DNA from: a virus
Length of the DNA: 23,082 nucleotides
Direction: 5' to 3' (one strand)
Virus record (IMG/VR): IMGVR_UViG_3300008954_000288
Coordinates: 1 to 23,082 of that record
Shown: positions 5,287 through 14,622 of the stretch, one piece after another
Position numbering within the stretch: the first letter of the stretch is position 1
Layout: every line of letters begins with the position of its first letter
Program-made: the position numbers and the translations under genes
The notes under the pieces: model-generated
Seen by the model: the letters and a program-made list of their open reading frames with translations, nothing else
Database searches by the model: none
What the model was told of the DNA's origin: nothing

Positions 5287-7419
5287 TTAAACTCCTTGAC
5301 GTTTAATTTTAGAATTAAGAGCTGCATTTACTTGATTTTTCAATTCAGTCTCTGGAAGAGGCACTTCTAACTTATCATTAAAGTTAGCTAGAAGACCTTC
5401 AATTTCACTCATATCTGCTCCACTATCTATGTATACACAACCTAATCTGTACAGCATATTAGAACGATTACCCATTTCTGTATTAGCTAAGAACCATCTT
5501 TCCATATTAGAAATAGCTCCTGCATCAATTACAGACTGGTTGAATTTATCTGATTTTTTAGTTTGAGGGATAAATAGTGTAGCGTCTACTAATTTACCTT
5601 GGTTGTATACATGATGCCCATTATGAGATAACCACTTACGTGAAATGTTCTTAGTTTGTGCATCTACATCAAAAGGTAACCACGAGAATACATTTTCCAT
5701 GAATTTACTATAGTCTCTTGATGATAGTTTTAGATAATGACTAATAGGTAGAATGATTCTAAATCTATTTGTATCAGTTGTATGACGTTTAGTAGTAGCC
5801 ATTAGATATGTATACTGCTCTAATAATGTTTCAGCAGTACTCATTTGTACAGTACCATCTAAATCTAAGATTAATAGATCAAAACCAGGAATAGCATTAT
5901 CACTATTACGATACCCATCTTTAAATGCATGAGCTGTATAGTGATATCCAGGGTTTGTCACTAATTCATGAAGCTTAGTAAAGTTTGTACAGTCTTCTTG
6001 AAAATTCTCAGTTATGTCAGTACTATGAGATACATGTATTTTATCTAAATCAGTTTTTTTAAGTGCTTCTCCTGAAAAGAACTCAATACCATCAGTTTCT
6101 GATCTACGAATAATAATATTATTCTTATACCCATAAGCAATAGCTAAATTCATTAAAGATTGTTTGTCTCTTTCACTGCCTTTATAAAAAGGTAAATCTT
6201 CTACAAGATCCACTTGTGTTACTTCAGTACCAATATCAGCAATATACTCAGCTAATCGAATATATGGGCCTTTCTTTTTTAAAATTCTATTGAAATGTTC
6301 TCCTGAATCTTCAACTAAAGTAATAGCAGCTTCTAAGTGTTCTCTTTTAACTTCTGTTTGGCCATCAATATACGCATAAGCACCAGCTAATTTAAGTGCT
6401 TTATAGTATCTATGCTTTATCTCAGTTTTGTGTAGTTCTTGATGAGCTTTCATTTTGATAGCTCTTTCTTCACAATCTGTTTTATAGGTAAGCAGCTGTA
6501 TTGAGATTTCTCTACTCATTTGTATTAGAGTATTAAAATGATTAGAATTACATAAACGCTTTAAATGAAGGCTAATTTGTTGCATCAAATTACTTTGGTT
6601 TTGGTCAACTAGCTTATCAAATTGTTCTTCTGGTGTTAGAGGTGAAACCACAGATTCTGCTTGCTCATAGCCAAATAAGAGTCTACGAGCATACCCAGTT
6701 TCTAACATTTGTTTGAAATCATCTTCAGTCTTACCACCATCTAGTAATTTAGTAGGTGTACCAAATAACATTAGATTAGTAGGAGTTCTACCATCAATGT
6801 CAGTCATTCTTTTATTTTCAGTAGTGCTCTTAATAAGCTTTTGTTTAGTCTTACCAATATCGTAGAGTTCTAAAAAAGTATTAATCATTTCTAGATTACC
6901 TAGCAGATTACTACCTACCTCATCCATTTCTAGATTCATAGAGCCTGCACCAGCTAATAGAAGCTTTTGACGCATTTGTTTAATTGCAGGTGTTGTACCT
7001 GAATCAAAACTAAATAGTAATTCACCACAACTTTCAAATTCACTAGTTAGTTTTTCTTCAATAGTGGTAATGTCTAGTTGACTTGTTTGAGCTAAAACTT
7101 TTGCTAATCCTGCTATGTTTTTAGCAGCTAAGCTAGGGAATAGTGTCTGTAGGTATTCTTCTTTGAAGTCAGCAATTAAACTTTCTTCAATTAAATTTGT
7201 AGAATATCCTTTACCTGCTCCTGAAGGCATTAAATTTAGCGCATAGGTATTAATAGGAATTACACCTCTATCTTGTGTTTCAATATTGACTCGCATCATA
7301 GATGCAACTTTACTTAAGTAGTAAGCAGTAAGAATTCTGAAGAAATGTCTATTGTTAGATTGTGTTTTAGCTACTAATACATCAACTATATCCTCAGATA
7401 ATTGAAAATATTTGGACAT
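5287..7419 (-). CDS. two-domain ATPase/primase, N4 gp42-like
   Basis: The 710-residue protein seems to join two modules. Residues 1 to about 390 look like a DUF3987-type P-loop ATPase, with a Walker A-like loop (MPSGAGKGYS, 64-73), a Walker B strand with D166-E167 (MNLEMDEVG), a sensor-like LMLFGTPTK and an arginine pair in YARRLLFG. Residues about 510-620 look like an archaeo-eukaryotic-type primase core, with LLILDLDGT (D519, D521), TTKRHT (542-547) and RFRIILP (552-558). Residues 640-705 resemble a PriCT accessory domain (RSNMLYRLG, then LPETELKNQV). Its place between the DNA polymerase and the RecA-like ATPase matches N4 gp42. It probably lays primers and may also translocate on DNA. Confidence 0.75.
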   Translation of the reverse strand: MSKYFQLSEDIVDVLVAKTQSNNRHFFRILTAYYLSKVASMMRVNIETQDRGVIPINTYALNLMPSGAGKGYSTNLIEESLIADFKEEYLQTLFPSLAAKNIAGLAKVLAQTSQLDITTIEEKLTSEFESCGELLFSFDSGTTPAIKQMRQKLLLAGAGSMNLEMDEVGSNLLGNLEMINTFLELYDIGKTKQKLIKSTTENKRMTDIDGRTPTNLMLFGTPTKLLDGGKTEDDFKQMLETGYARRLLFGYEQAESVVSPLTPEEQFDKLVDQNQSNLMQQISLHLKRLCNSNHFNTLIQMSREISIQLLTYKTDCEERAIKMKAHQELHKTEIKHRYYKALKLAGAYAYIDGQTEVKREHLEAAITLVEDSGEHFNRILKKKGPYIRLAEYIADIGTEVTQVDLVEDLPFYKGSERDKQSLMNLAIAYGYKNNIIIRRSETDGIEFFSGEALKKTDLDKIHVSHSTDITENFQEDCTNFTKLHELVTNPGYHYTAHAFKDGYRNSDNAIPGFDLLILDLDGTVQMSTAETLLEQYTYLMATTKRHTTDTNRFRIILPISHYLKLSSRDYSKFMENVFSWLPFDVDAQTKNISRKWLSHNGHHVYNQGKLVDATLFIPQTKKSDKFNQSVIDAGAISNMERWFLANTEMGNRSNMLYRLGCVYIDSGADMSEIEGLLANFNDKLEVPLPETELKNQVNAALNSKIKRQGV

Positions 7420-7422
7420 GAA

Positions 7423-7692
7423 TTACCCCTTTAGTGATTTTTTATATTTATTAATATTGTTATAGTACGTTACATATACTTTGTCATACCCATATTTTAA
7501 ATTGCCATAATCTACTAACTTAGCGTACGAAGTAACTCCATATTTCTTGTTCTCAAGAACATTAAGCAAATGCTCTAATTGCCCTTTTGTAAACTTACGC
7601 TTATCAGCTTTTTTACGTTCTTTCTTAATTACGGTTGGCACTTTTTCTGTGCTTGTAAACAATTTTTTAAATAAATTAATTAAGTATTCCAC
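7423..7692 (-). CDS. small basic protein
   Basis: The 89-residue product starts at GTG 7692, supported by AAGGAG five bases upstream. It is very Lys- and Tyr-rich, with a basic centre (KKERKKADKRK), which suggests nucleic-acid contact or a replication accessory role. There is no membrane segment and no motif I recognise. It is tightly packed between the nuclease and primase genes. Confidence 0.7.
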   Translation of the reverse strand: MEYLINLFKKLFTSTEKVPTVIKKERKKADKRKFTKGQLEHLLNVLENKKYGVTSYAKLVDYGNLKYGYDKVYVTYYNNINKYKKSLKG

Positions 7693-7701
7693 CTTATCTC
7701 C

Positions 7702-8682
7702 TTATAAAATTAATCTACCTTCAGCAGCTAATGCTTTAGCTTGTTGGCAGATATCAACAACATCACAGTAACGACAAGCTTTTGCTTCTCCCCGTACTGT
7801 TTTAACTACCCCAATCATTCCATCATCAGCCATACGTTGGTTAGCTTCTTCTAGAGTGTCAAAGTTCTTAGTAGCTCTTGTACCTTTAGGATTTTTAAAG
7901 TATTTATACTTAGTGTCACTTTCCCAAAGTTCTTCTTTAGTACATACAGGTAACTGCTCCTGTGGAGTGTCTATAAGTTCCTGTAATTTACTGAGCTTTT
8001 CTTTAATATACTGTTCAGTTTGTTCTACTGACCATAAAGGGTAACGTTTTGTCATTACTCTACTTTGAGGATATTTAGGATCTCTAAGAGCTGCAGCAGA
8101 TGACCAGTCAGTAAAAATGAATTGAATCTCCATATGCGTATCTGTAATACGTTCTGGAGCTAACCATTTATAAATACTTCCTTGTTGGGTGTATTTAAGA
8201 GCGTTAGAATCGTAAATATATGTCCATACAGAGGTACTTTTATAATCAGATAACGTACCGTTTAAGATTAGGTCATATTTCCCTGAAATGATAAAATTAT
8301 TAAGCTCTTTTTCATGACGTTGTTCTACGTATACAGGAATATCAGTATCTGTTAGTTCATTGTCTTCAGGATTAATATTAATGCGCTCAATTATGTTAGA
8401 CATACCTAAGGCTTTTAGAGCTTTTACTACGTTGTCTGGGTTAGTCCATGCTTCTTCAGCAATAGCATGAATAGCAGATCCCATTCTAGAACTGACTAAA
8501 TTTGAAATATCTACTGTTTTATCTAAGTCTTTATTTTGTTTTTGTAAAACTAGTTGACGAATAGGCTTAAGTAGAGATGTCGCACTAATTACATTAGATC
8601 TGCCATCATAATCATAGTCATCATTCATTAGCCATACTGCTAGAGGTAATGAAATGTTCTCATTATTAGTATATTTATACAT
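7702..8682 (-). CDS. PD-(D/E)XK nuclease, Cas4/RecB-like
   Basis: The 326-residue protein shows the RecB-family signature in order: H72 in MGSAIHAIAEEAW; D137 in ISGKYDLIL; the D146-x-K148 pair in LSDYKST; and a following helix with Q-x4-Y (Q167, Y172 region, QQGSIYKWL). Near the C-terminus C303-x2-C306-x5-C312 resembles the Fe-S cysteine cluster of Cas4/AddB nucleases. The fourth Cys that usually lies near the N-terminus is absent; C247 is the only other candidate. A 5'-3' exonuclease used for recombination or end processing is the likely role. Its stop codon lies next to the basic protein gene, and its start overlaps the 63-aa gene by 8 bases. Confidence 0.8.
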   Translation of the reverse strand: MYKYTNNENISLPLAVWLMNDDYDYDGRSNVISATSLLKPIRQLVLQKQNKDLDKTVDISNLVSSRMGSAIHAIAEEAWTNPDNVVKALKALGMSNIIERININPEDNELTDTDIPVYVEQRHEKELNNFIISGKYDLILNGTLSDYKSTSVWTYIYDSNALKYTQQGSIYKWLAPERITDTHMEIQFIFTDWSSAAALRDPKYPQSRVMTKRYPLWSVEQTEQYIKEKLSKLQELIDTPQEQLPVCTKEELWESDTKYKYFKNPKGTRATKNFDTLEEANQRMADDGMIGVVKTVRGEAKACRYCDVVDICQQAKALAAEGRLIL

Positions 8683-8866
8683 CTTCAGTTTTCTCTAAAT
8701 TAATAGGCTTAACACGATATTCTTTGTCTTCATGCCAGCCAGGAGTAACTTCACAGTCTATCCATCTGCCATTTTGTTTAGGTTCACAACAAAGGTATAC
8801 TTTCTTTTGTATAGTGTATCCTTCAGCCCAATGATGAATTACTTCAGCATGTTTATGTGGATTCAT
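8675..8866 (-). CDS. small phage protein with W-x-D/P-x-W/EYR-x-KP pattern
   Basis: The 63-residue product has the layout HHWAEGYTIQKK, then GRWIDC, then PGWHEDKEYRVKP. This resembles a common small phage protein in which a helix precedes a beta sheet ending in an EYRIKP-like strand. No function is established that I know of. ATG 8866 lies in AAGGAGAAGAAATG, and the gene overlaps both neighbours. Confidence 0.8.
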   Translation of the reverse strand: MNPHKHAEVIHHWAEGYTIQKKVYLCCEPKQNGRWIDCEVTPGWHEDKEYRVKPINLEKTEDV

Positions 8867-9003
8867 TTCTTCTCCTTGCGTGTAAATACACCCATTTTTT
8901 CTTCAACAGCAAATGACTTATCTAATACCCAACCATGTAATTGGTACTCTCCAAAATCCATGCAACGTCTCTTACCATCTATCATTTGGCAATACCAGCT
9001 CAT
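8863..9003 (-). CDS. 46-aa hypothetical protein
   Basis: ATG 9003 is preceded by ATAGGAGTAGCT, a clear ribosome site, and the frame ends in an ATGA overlap with the next gene. The product begins MSWYCQMIDGKRRCMDFGEY and has two Cys residues 9 apart. Its fit between the polymerase gene and the 63-aa gene makes it convincing despite its size. I do not recognise it. Confidence 0.75.
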   Translation of the reverse strand: MSWYCQMIDGKRRCMDFGEYQLHGWVLDKSFAVEEKMGVFTRKEKK

Positions 9004-9011
9004 AGCTACTC

Positions 9012-11462
9012 CTATAACGATTTTAAAATTTTATCTACTTCTTCTAGTGAAGCTCTATTAGGCAATAATGTCATATCTGCCCAAGATTTGCCTATATCTA
9101 AATCACTTAACATAGGAATATCATCTGACTGAATGAGCGGATGCTCATTCCATTCCATTTCTTCAATTAGAACATCGTTAAGGAATTTAACTACCTTAGG
9201 GTCATCTTTTACTAAGAAATAGGCAGCATCGTGAATCATGTTAACAGGAAGGATATCTGCATACATTTCTGCTTCTTCGATCCTTTGATTCGTAGCGATT
9301 ACTGCTCTATTAAGTAGCATCCCCCAGGATTGTGTAACTGCATTGTTAGCACTACGTACTTCTGCAGTTGCTGCATATGGAGTCTTTTTATTATCCATTA
9401 CAGACTTACTAATAATAGGTGTCTTAATTTTTAACCCAAAAGCACATTCCATGTAGCCATGTTTAATAGCAAATTTCTTGTTCTTTTCAGCAAACTCATC
9501 AGATACCTTATATAGTTCATGATAACTATCTTCAATTTCTTTAGCTTCCTTCAATGGGATACCAGCATTCTTATTTAAAGTGAACGCTGTACCTCCATAA
9601 GTTAAAGCAAATGTAGGTCCTTTACCTTTTTGTCTAAGTTCCTTGTATTTACTAGAAATTGAATTAATACTATCTACATCTTCTGGGTCTATGTCAGCCA
9701 TTTGGTCTTTAAAATATGCGTATGCATTTAGACAGTGACTGTCATAACCTTGAGTATAAATCTTAATTCTATTAGGGTCTCCAGATACAATTGCATTAAT
9801 TCTAGCTTCTAGAGCATTGAAATCTGCACCTGCAAATAACCACCCTTCAGGAGCTACAACACAGCTTTTAATTAACTTACCCATCTTACCTTGTGCAGGT
9901 AGATTAGTTAAATTAGGTGAATTACTAGATAGTCTTCCTGATTGTGTTCCACCTAATTTTAGATTACCATGTAAAAAGTTATTTCCAGCTTTAAAAGCTT
10001 TAAGAAATGTACCTGTTATTTTAGATACTTCTGCAATTTTAAGAATACCCTCTATAATTTCAAGAGCTTCTGTATTTTGAGTCTCTTTCTTAAGTTTTTT
10101 AAGTGTTTTAGCATCAGTAGCTGGACTACCTCCAGCAGTTATATCTAATACAGGTAGCTTTAGTATTTCGAAGAGTATTGTTGCTATTTGCTTTCCTGAA
10201 CTTGGGTTAAATTGAATATACTGAAAATCTTCAATAGACTTTACTTTAGTTTTTAATTTAGCATTAGCTTGTTCTCGTGCTTGTTCTTGAAATATTTGAT
10301 CAGCTTTTTGGATAGTAGGTAATTTATGTAACTTTACACGTACTGCATATTCTTCATCTTTTAGTTGTTTGTATACTGTATCTACTACTGCTTGGTCTAG
10401 TGGTAAGCCTACTAACATCATTTTAAGAATAGGCTTAATACTAGGCTTGAATATATCAATATACGTTTCACTAGTAAGTTGGTTACTATATTTGTTATAA
10501 ACAAACCATGTAGCTAACGTATCAATTAGATTGTATTTCATTAATTCTTCAGAAGTATGTTTAGTAATATCTTTTACATCTAAAGCATAATTTCCTACAT
10601 ATTCAAGAGCATTGCCTTTAAGCCCTAAATCTACTTGAGTAGTAGAGTTCTTTTCTAAATAAGCAAGTAACATGGTGTCGTCTACTTGACTAAATACTTC
10701 AAGACCTTCTTGCAATCCTTTGTAGTCAGTTTCAGATTCCATCCACCAATTAGCTATCATTAGCTTAGCATCAAATAATGCATTGTGCATAATTAAAGTA
10801 CCTGAGTAATTTACTAGGAATTCTTTAATATTCCAGTAACCAGTTTCTCTAATATCAATAGCAACACCATTATGTTGATCCCATGCAAAAGCAATAGTAA
10901 CAATAGTGTCTGTTAATTTAAGTCCTGTGGTTTCAATATCTACAGTCAGTGCTGGGTATTGGTATAGTTGATCTAAAATATCTAACTCAGTACCTAGAAC
11001 TTTAGTGTATTCTTCAGAATGTATGACAGCTTTTTTAGTAAAGCCTGTAATAGCTTTAAGTCCTATATCAATTAGTAATTGATTTTCAGGCTGTTTATAC
11101 AATGATTTGTAGTGAGGTACATGTACACACCTAAAGTCTTCATATTCGTCAAATTTACTCAGTACAGCAGTACCTACATGTGTGGATACCTTTGTATTTT
11201 TAGTTAACCACTTGTAGTAGTTACTGTCTGCAACAATTAAGTTAGTTACAGTAGTAGGAATTTGTTCCCTTAATTTAGTTAACCATGCTTTACCTACTTT
11301 AGCAGATACTTTTTTAGGTGTATCGTATATTAGTGGTTTAGCTATTATAGAATCTCTAGCTATACCTAATTTTTCTAAAGGAGCATAGTAGTATTCATTT
11401 AACGAATATTCATCTATCCCACCTCTCTCATTAATGAGAAGTACGGTAGTAATTGGTTTCAT
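9012..11462 (-). CDS. family A DNA polymerase with 3'-5' exonuclease domain
   Basis: The 816-residue replicative polymerase has all exonuclease motifs: D175/E177 in LTVDIETTG, D231 in LIMHNALFDAKL, and Y310-x3-D314 in KYNLIDTLA. The polymerase motifs are also complete: motif A D547 in FAGADFNALEARI; the O helix R610-x3-K614-x3-F618-x3-YG; and motif C H744-D745 in NMIHDAAY. The residue aligned with T7 Y526 / E. coli F762 is Phe (F618). About 160 residues precede the exonuclease domain and have no recognised domain. No thioredoxin-binding loop can be identified by eye. There is no strong ribosome site, but the start lies five bases after the upstream stop, so coupling is likely. Confidence 0.95.
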   Translation of the reverse strand: MKPITTVLLINERGGIDEYSLNEYYYAPLEKLGIARDSIIAKPLIYDTPKKVSAKVGKAWLTKLREQIPTTVTNLIVADSNYYKWLTKNTKVSTHVGTAVLSKFDEYEDFRCVHVPHYKSLYKQPENQLLIDIGLKAITGFTKKAVIHSEEYTKVLGTELDILDQLYQYPALTVDIETTGLKLTDTIVTIAFAWDQHNGVAIDIRETGYWNIKEFLVNYSGTLIMHNALFDAKLMIANWWMESETDYKGLQEGLEVFSQVDDTMLLAYLEKNSTTQVDLGLKGNALEYVGNYALDVKDITKHTSEELMKYNLIDTLATWFVYNKYSNQLTSETYIDIFKPSIKPILKMMLVGLPLDQAVVDTVYKQLKDEEYAVRVKLHKLPTIQKADQIFQEQAREQANAKLKTKVKSIEDFQYIQFNPSSGKQIATILFEILKLPVLDITAGGSPATDAKTLKKLKKETQNTEALEIIEGILKIAEVSKITGTFLKAFKAGNNFLHGNLKLGGTQSGRLSSNSPNLTNLPAQGKMGKLIKSCVVAPEGWLFAGADFNALEARINAIVSGDPNRIKIYTQGYDSHCLNAYAYFKDQMADIDPEDVDSINSISSKYKELRQKGKGPTFALTYGGTAFTLNKNAGIPLKEAKEIEDSYHELYKVSDEFAEKNKKFAIKHGYMECAFGLKIKTPIISKSVMDNKKTPYAATAEVRSANNAVTQSWGMLLNRAVIATNQRIEEAEMYADILPVNMIHDAAYFLVKDDPKVVKFLNDVLIEEMEWNEHPLIQSDDIPMLSDLDIGKSWADMTLLPNRASLEEVDKILKSL

Positions 11463-11467
11463 AGAAG

Positions 11468-11656
11468 TTAATGTAATACTTTAGGTGGCTTTGAAAGTAA
11501 ATCCAATATTTTTTCAGCTTTATCTAAATATTCTTCTTTATGCTGTGTGTAAAACTCTAAAGCTTCTTTTTTTGAAAAAGAAGTAGAAGTCTGTTCAATA
11601 GCACCCATGTAATACTCAAAGCATAATGCTTGAGATAATGTAATGATTTCAGTCAT
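11468..11656 (-). CDS. 62-aa hypothetical helical protein
   Basis: The product is helical and mildly charged, with no recognised motif. Its ATG overlaps the end of the VWA gene by 8 bases, and its stop lies five bases before the DNA polymerase start, so it bridges the two translationally. Confidence 0.65.
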   Translation of the reverse strand: MTEIITLSQALCFEYYMGAIEQTSTSFSKKEALEFYTQHKEEYLDKAEKILDLLSKPPKVLH

Positions 11657-12785
11657 TGATATAAATAGTCTCCCCTATTACTGCAGGCTCATGATCTGAG
11701 TTGCATACCCATAAAACATCATATTCTACATTATTTTGTACAGGCTCTGCGTATAAATCCGTGAAGTAGATTAGTATGTTAGGAGGATTATCTTTACAAT
11801 ATTCAAATACAGGATCGAAAGAAGTACCCCCTTCACCTTTAAATTGGATATCATGAATATCTGTATATTTATCTACTTTATGTACACCATGTATAATGTA
11901 ATCACAGTCAATTACTACTAGTTCTTCTGGCTGATAGGTATCTCTAATACTTTCAATTTCAGTTAGCATTTCAGTTAGTTCTTCTTGTGTAACTGAACCT
12001 GAAGTATCAATAGCAATAGTGATATTTCCAATTGTTTCAGAATACATGCTAGGCAAGTAATGATTAGGCATAAACCTTTTATTAGGTCTCATCCATGTAA
12101 AGTCATTCTTACTGCGTTCACTTACATACCTATCTAATAACTGTTTCCAATCTAATTTAGGATTAATTAGATCATCAATCATTCTAGCTACTTCCCCAGG
12201 GATTTCACCTTGTTGTTTACCAGCCATCATGGATTGTGTCTGTGCTTGTACAATAATACTAGTTAATTGCTCTTTTAGCTTATCAGTACCTTGTGCAGTA
12301 TTTTGAGAATCTTGATCATTAGTAGATCCTTCACCAGGTTCTAAGATATCTTGTACAAAGTTTTTATATTGATCTTGCTCTTCAAATATGATGTCATACA
12401 CTTGCTCAGTAGTCATATCAGCATATTTACTATCATGCAAACCATCAGCAGGTAATTTAAAATTTGCTTTAAGTAGCATATCATTAATTACGTAGTCACC
12501 AGCAACGTTCCATAAGCGCTTATCTCTATTTCCTACTCTTGTAATATGTTGGAATGCTACGTGCCACACTTCGTGTGCCAGTAGCCCAGTAAGCTCTTCT
12601 GTATCAATAGAAGCTACGAAATCAGGATTGTATAGAATAGTAAGTCCATTAGTACCTGCTGTAGGTATTACATCTGAAATTTCATGACGTAATCGAAGAC
12701 ATATAGTAGATAGAAACACAGATTTAGACATTAACTGCACTTTGGCATACCTAATTCTGTCTTCTAAAGTTTTGTTTGTCTCCAT
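11649..12785 (-). CDS. VWA/metallopeptidase-like protein (DUF2201 type, N4 gp25-like)
   Basis: The 378-residue protein has the two-part layout of the VWA-like/putative metallopeptidase family. The N-terminal part holds H71-E72-x2-H75 in LLAHEVWHVAFQH, followed by LWNVAGDYVINDMLL. The middle is Gln/Glu-rich and probably flexible. The C-terminal VWA domain carries a MIDAS set: D260-x-S262-x-S264 (DTSGS), T321 (GGTSFDP) and D343 (YFTDLYAE). The partner MoxR ATPase gene lies four bases upstream. Such pairs work as chaperones that insert metals or remodel protein complexes. In N4-like phages the pair is conserved (gp24/gp25), but its target is not known to me. Whether the HExxH site is catalytic is uncertain. 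Confidence 0.85.
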   Translation of the reverse strand: METNKTLEDRIRYAKVQLMSKSVFLSTICLRLRHEISDVIPTAGTNGLTILYNPDFVASIDTEELTGLLAHEVWHVAFQHITRVGNRDKRLWNVAGDYVINDMLLKANFKLPADGLHDSKYADMTTEQVYDIIFEEQDQYKNFVQDILEPGEGSTNDQDSQNTAQGTDKLKEQLTSIIVQAQTQSMMAGKQQGEIPGEVARMIDDLINPKLDWKQLLDRYVSERSKNDFTWMRPNKRFMPNHYLPSMYSETIGNITIAIDTSGSVTQEELTEMLTEIESIRDTYQPEELVVIDCDYIIHGVHKVDKYTDIHDIQFKGEGGTSFDPVFEYCKDNPPNILIYFTDLYAEPVQNNVEYDVLWVCNSDHEPAVIGETIYIND

Positions 12786-12789
12786 AGTA

Positions 12790-13818
12790 TTATCCTACCA
12801 TTAAGTGTGCATTCTTATTTACCCAATCTAAAATTAATTGATGTCCTTTTAATGCAGGTGTTTTACTATATACATCTTTTAATGTAAGTAATTGCATTTC
12901 AGGAGGTAGCTTATTAACTACAACTAGTAATTGTGTAATATTTTGTTCATTCATATTATGACTAACTAGAGTAGTTAAAGCGTATTGTTTATCTGGTTCA
13001 TCTGGCATCTGAATTCCATGAGGATTTTGTAACATATCCTCAATAGTAGGTAGAGATTCATAAATCTCGCAGTATGCTTTAAATTCAGTAGCAGGTCCTT
13101 GACCTACAGTACCCGACATTAATACATAGTCTGTATAGTCAAAGTCTTCTCTTGAAGCAATAATATCTGACAAGAAGCTCCAAGTTCTAGGACATGCAAA
13201 CGTATCATCACTATGATTAGGATCAAATGTATGTAGACGCTCAGGTCTAAATTTAATAAATGAAATTACTCTATGATCAATACCGTTTGTATTAGCCCAC
13301 TCTAACCAGTCCTTGTGACTTACAGATAGATTCATATGAATTAATCTAGACTGCATAGCTGTACTTAATTTGTTAACTACTGCCTTATCAGTCTTTTTAT
13401 TACCAGCACATACAATCCAAGTATTAGGGTGTAATTCATATTCTCCTACCATACGATCCAGTACAACTTTATAAGCTGCTGATTGTAGATTAGGGGTAGC
13501 TGAATTCATCTCATCTAAAAAGATTAGCCAACCATTCTTACCTTCAGGAATTTTATCAATACCTTTTAATGGAAATAATGATGGTGGTGCGTATTTCATA
13601 CGTATACCTGCTTTATCTACAATAGGAAATCCTAGTAGATCAGTAGGGTCTGCTTGTGCTAATCTTAGGTCACGTACTTCTACATTAACTGATTTAGCTA
13701 AATCATTAATAATGTCTGATTTACCAATTCCTGGGCTACCTACAAGCATAGGTACTTTATCTGCTTTAAATAAGCGTTTTAAGCCTTCTGAGGCATCTTT
13801 AGGTGTGATATCTAACAT
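12790..13818 (-). CDS. MoxR-family AAA+ ATPase (N4 gp24-like)
   Basis: The 342-residue protein shows Walker A GSPGIGKS (residues 27-34), Walker B FLDEMNS (D102-E103), then sensor-1-like WIVCAGNKK and an SRLIHM arginine region, in MoxR spacing. MoxR ATPases act with VWA proteins, and the partner gene follows directly. ATG 13818 has GGAGAATTAGT upstream, overlapping the end of the preceding gene. The energy-dependent remodelling target is unknown. Confidence 0.9.
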   Translation of the reverse strand: MLDITPKDASEGLKRLFKADKVPMLVGSPGIGKSDIINDLAKSVNVEVRDLRLAQADPTDLLGFPIVDKAGIRMKYAPPSLFPLKGIDKIPEGKNGWLIFLDEMNSATPNLQSAAYKVVLDRMVGEYELHPNTWIVCAGNKKTDKAVVNKLSTAMQSRLIHMNLSVSHKDWLEWANTNGIDHRVISFIKFRPERLHTFDPNHSDDTFACPRTWSFLSDIIASREDFDYTDYVLMSGTVGQGPATEFKAYCEIYESLPTIEDMLQNPHGIQMPDEPDKQYALTTLVSHNMNEQNITQLLVVVNKLPPEMQLLTLKDVYSKTPALKGHQLILDWVNKNAHLMVG

Positions 13819-13819
13819 A

Positions 13820-14410
13820 CTAATTCTCCAGAATATTTAAGGTAACTCTTTGTTGCATAGAAGATGTTGGTGCATCAGGAACTACTTCTTCTTTTACTTG
13901 TTTAGCTTTACGTGGTGCACGTTTAGGTTCTTCAGGAATATACTTATGAAGCATTTCAGGCCACCCTTTACGTAATTTAGTAGTAGTATTCCAAGTATCC
14001 AAAGAATCATTTAAGTACTGTTTCATTTCTTGCATTTCTTTTTGCAAATCAGTATCTTGTTGGTGTAGTGTAGATACTTCTTCTTCATGTTCTCTAGGAA
14101 CAGTAAAAGGAATTTCCAAAGGTCTCCACTCATCTTTTGGGTCTACTGTTGCTAAATAATAATGAGGATTACGTTTTGTATACCAACGTTCGCTTTCTTC
14201 CTCATTTACTAACATTTGCACTTTATGTTTATGATGAAAAAATCCAGCAGGTAATTTTGAAATATATGGAGTATAGTATGAAATCCATGTTTCATAACAT
14301 TTAGTAGTTAGTTCTGTTTTAGCTGTTTCAATTTTAGTTGTAGGCAGATTAAATAAATCATTCATAATATCTTGTTGAATGCTATATTGGGCTTGTTGTC
14401 CTAATCGCAT
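13820..14410 (-). CDS. hypothetical protein, 196 aa, likely coiled coil
   Basis: The start at 14410 overlaps the previous gene and has GAGGAG upstream. The product has a charged heptad-like helix (about residues 110-140, LHQQDTDLQKEMQEMKQYLN). A basic linker follows (about residues 160-170, EPKRAPRKAKQ) that may contact nucleic acid or a partner. No family is recognised. Its place just before the MoxR/VWA pair makes it a candidate adaptor or substrate of that pair (inference). Confidence 0.75.
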   Translation of the reverse strand: MRLGQQAQYSIQQDIMNDLFNLPTTKIETAKTELTTKCYETWISYYTPYISKLPAGFFHHKHKVQMLVNEEESERWYTKRNPHYYLATVDPKDEWRPLEIPFTVPREHEEEVSTLHQQDTDLQKEMQEMKQYLNDSLDTWNTTTKLRKGWPEMLHKYIPEEPKRAPRKAKQVKEEVVPDAPTSSMQQRVTLNILEN

Positions 14411-14589
14411 GACGGCTCCTCGTAAAGTAATTGTTTAATTGTAATAAGTAACTCATCTATTTGGTCTTCTTGAATTAATGTTGCATTAAATGTTAATTGC
14501 AGTATGTCTTCAGAGAGTTCTTCTACTTTATAGACGAGTTGATTTTCAGAATCTAATACTTTAAATTCTGTTTGGTTTTCTTCTAGCAT
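14401..14589 (-). CDS. 62-aa acidic hypothetical protein
   Basis: ATG 14589 follows AAGGAGC. The small acidic protein is predicted to alternate strands and helices, and ends PSCD. It is the first gene after the hairpin element at 14608-14622, so it may open the MoxR/VWA/polymerase transcription unit. Confidence 0.75.
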   Translation of the reverse strand: MLEENQTEFKVLDSENQLVYKVEELSEDILQLTFNATLIQEDQIDELLITIKQLLYEEPSCD

Positions 14590-14607
14590 TAATAGCTCCT
14601 TGCAATA

Positions 14608-14622
14608 AGGAACGGAGTTCCT
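14608..14622 (-). promoter_or_regulatory. hairpin promoter-like element M2 (GGA loop)
   Basis: AGGAAC-GGA-GTTCCT on the plus strand forms a 6-bp stem with a 3-nt loop and the apex ACGGAGT. It overlaps the stop codon of the zinc-finger gene and lies 19 bases before ATG 14589. A start 11-12 bases from the loop centre would give a very short leader holding only the ribosome site. Promoter function is inferred from its likeness to the other four elements. Confidence 0.55.

Noticed and set aside
7522-7532. TACGAAGTA, another ACGAAGT occurrence
   Set aside because: Only three base pairs can form and it is within a coding region.
12564-12578. Hairpin with ACGAAGT apex on the minus strand (CACAC-GAA-GTGTG)
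   Set aside because: It lies inside the VWA gene, where these bases encode the HEVWH motif, and it has the opposite strand polarity from the five promoter-like elements.
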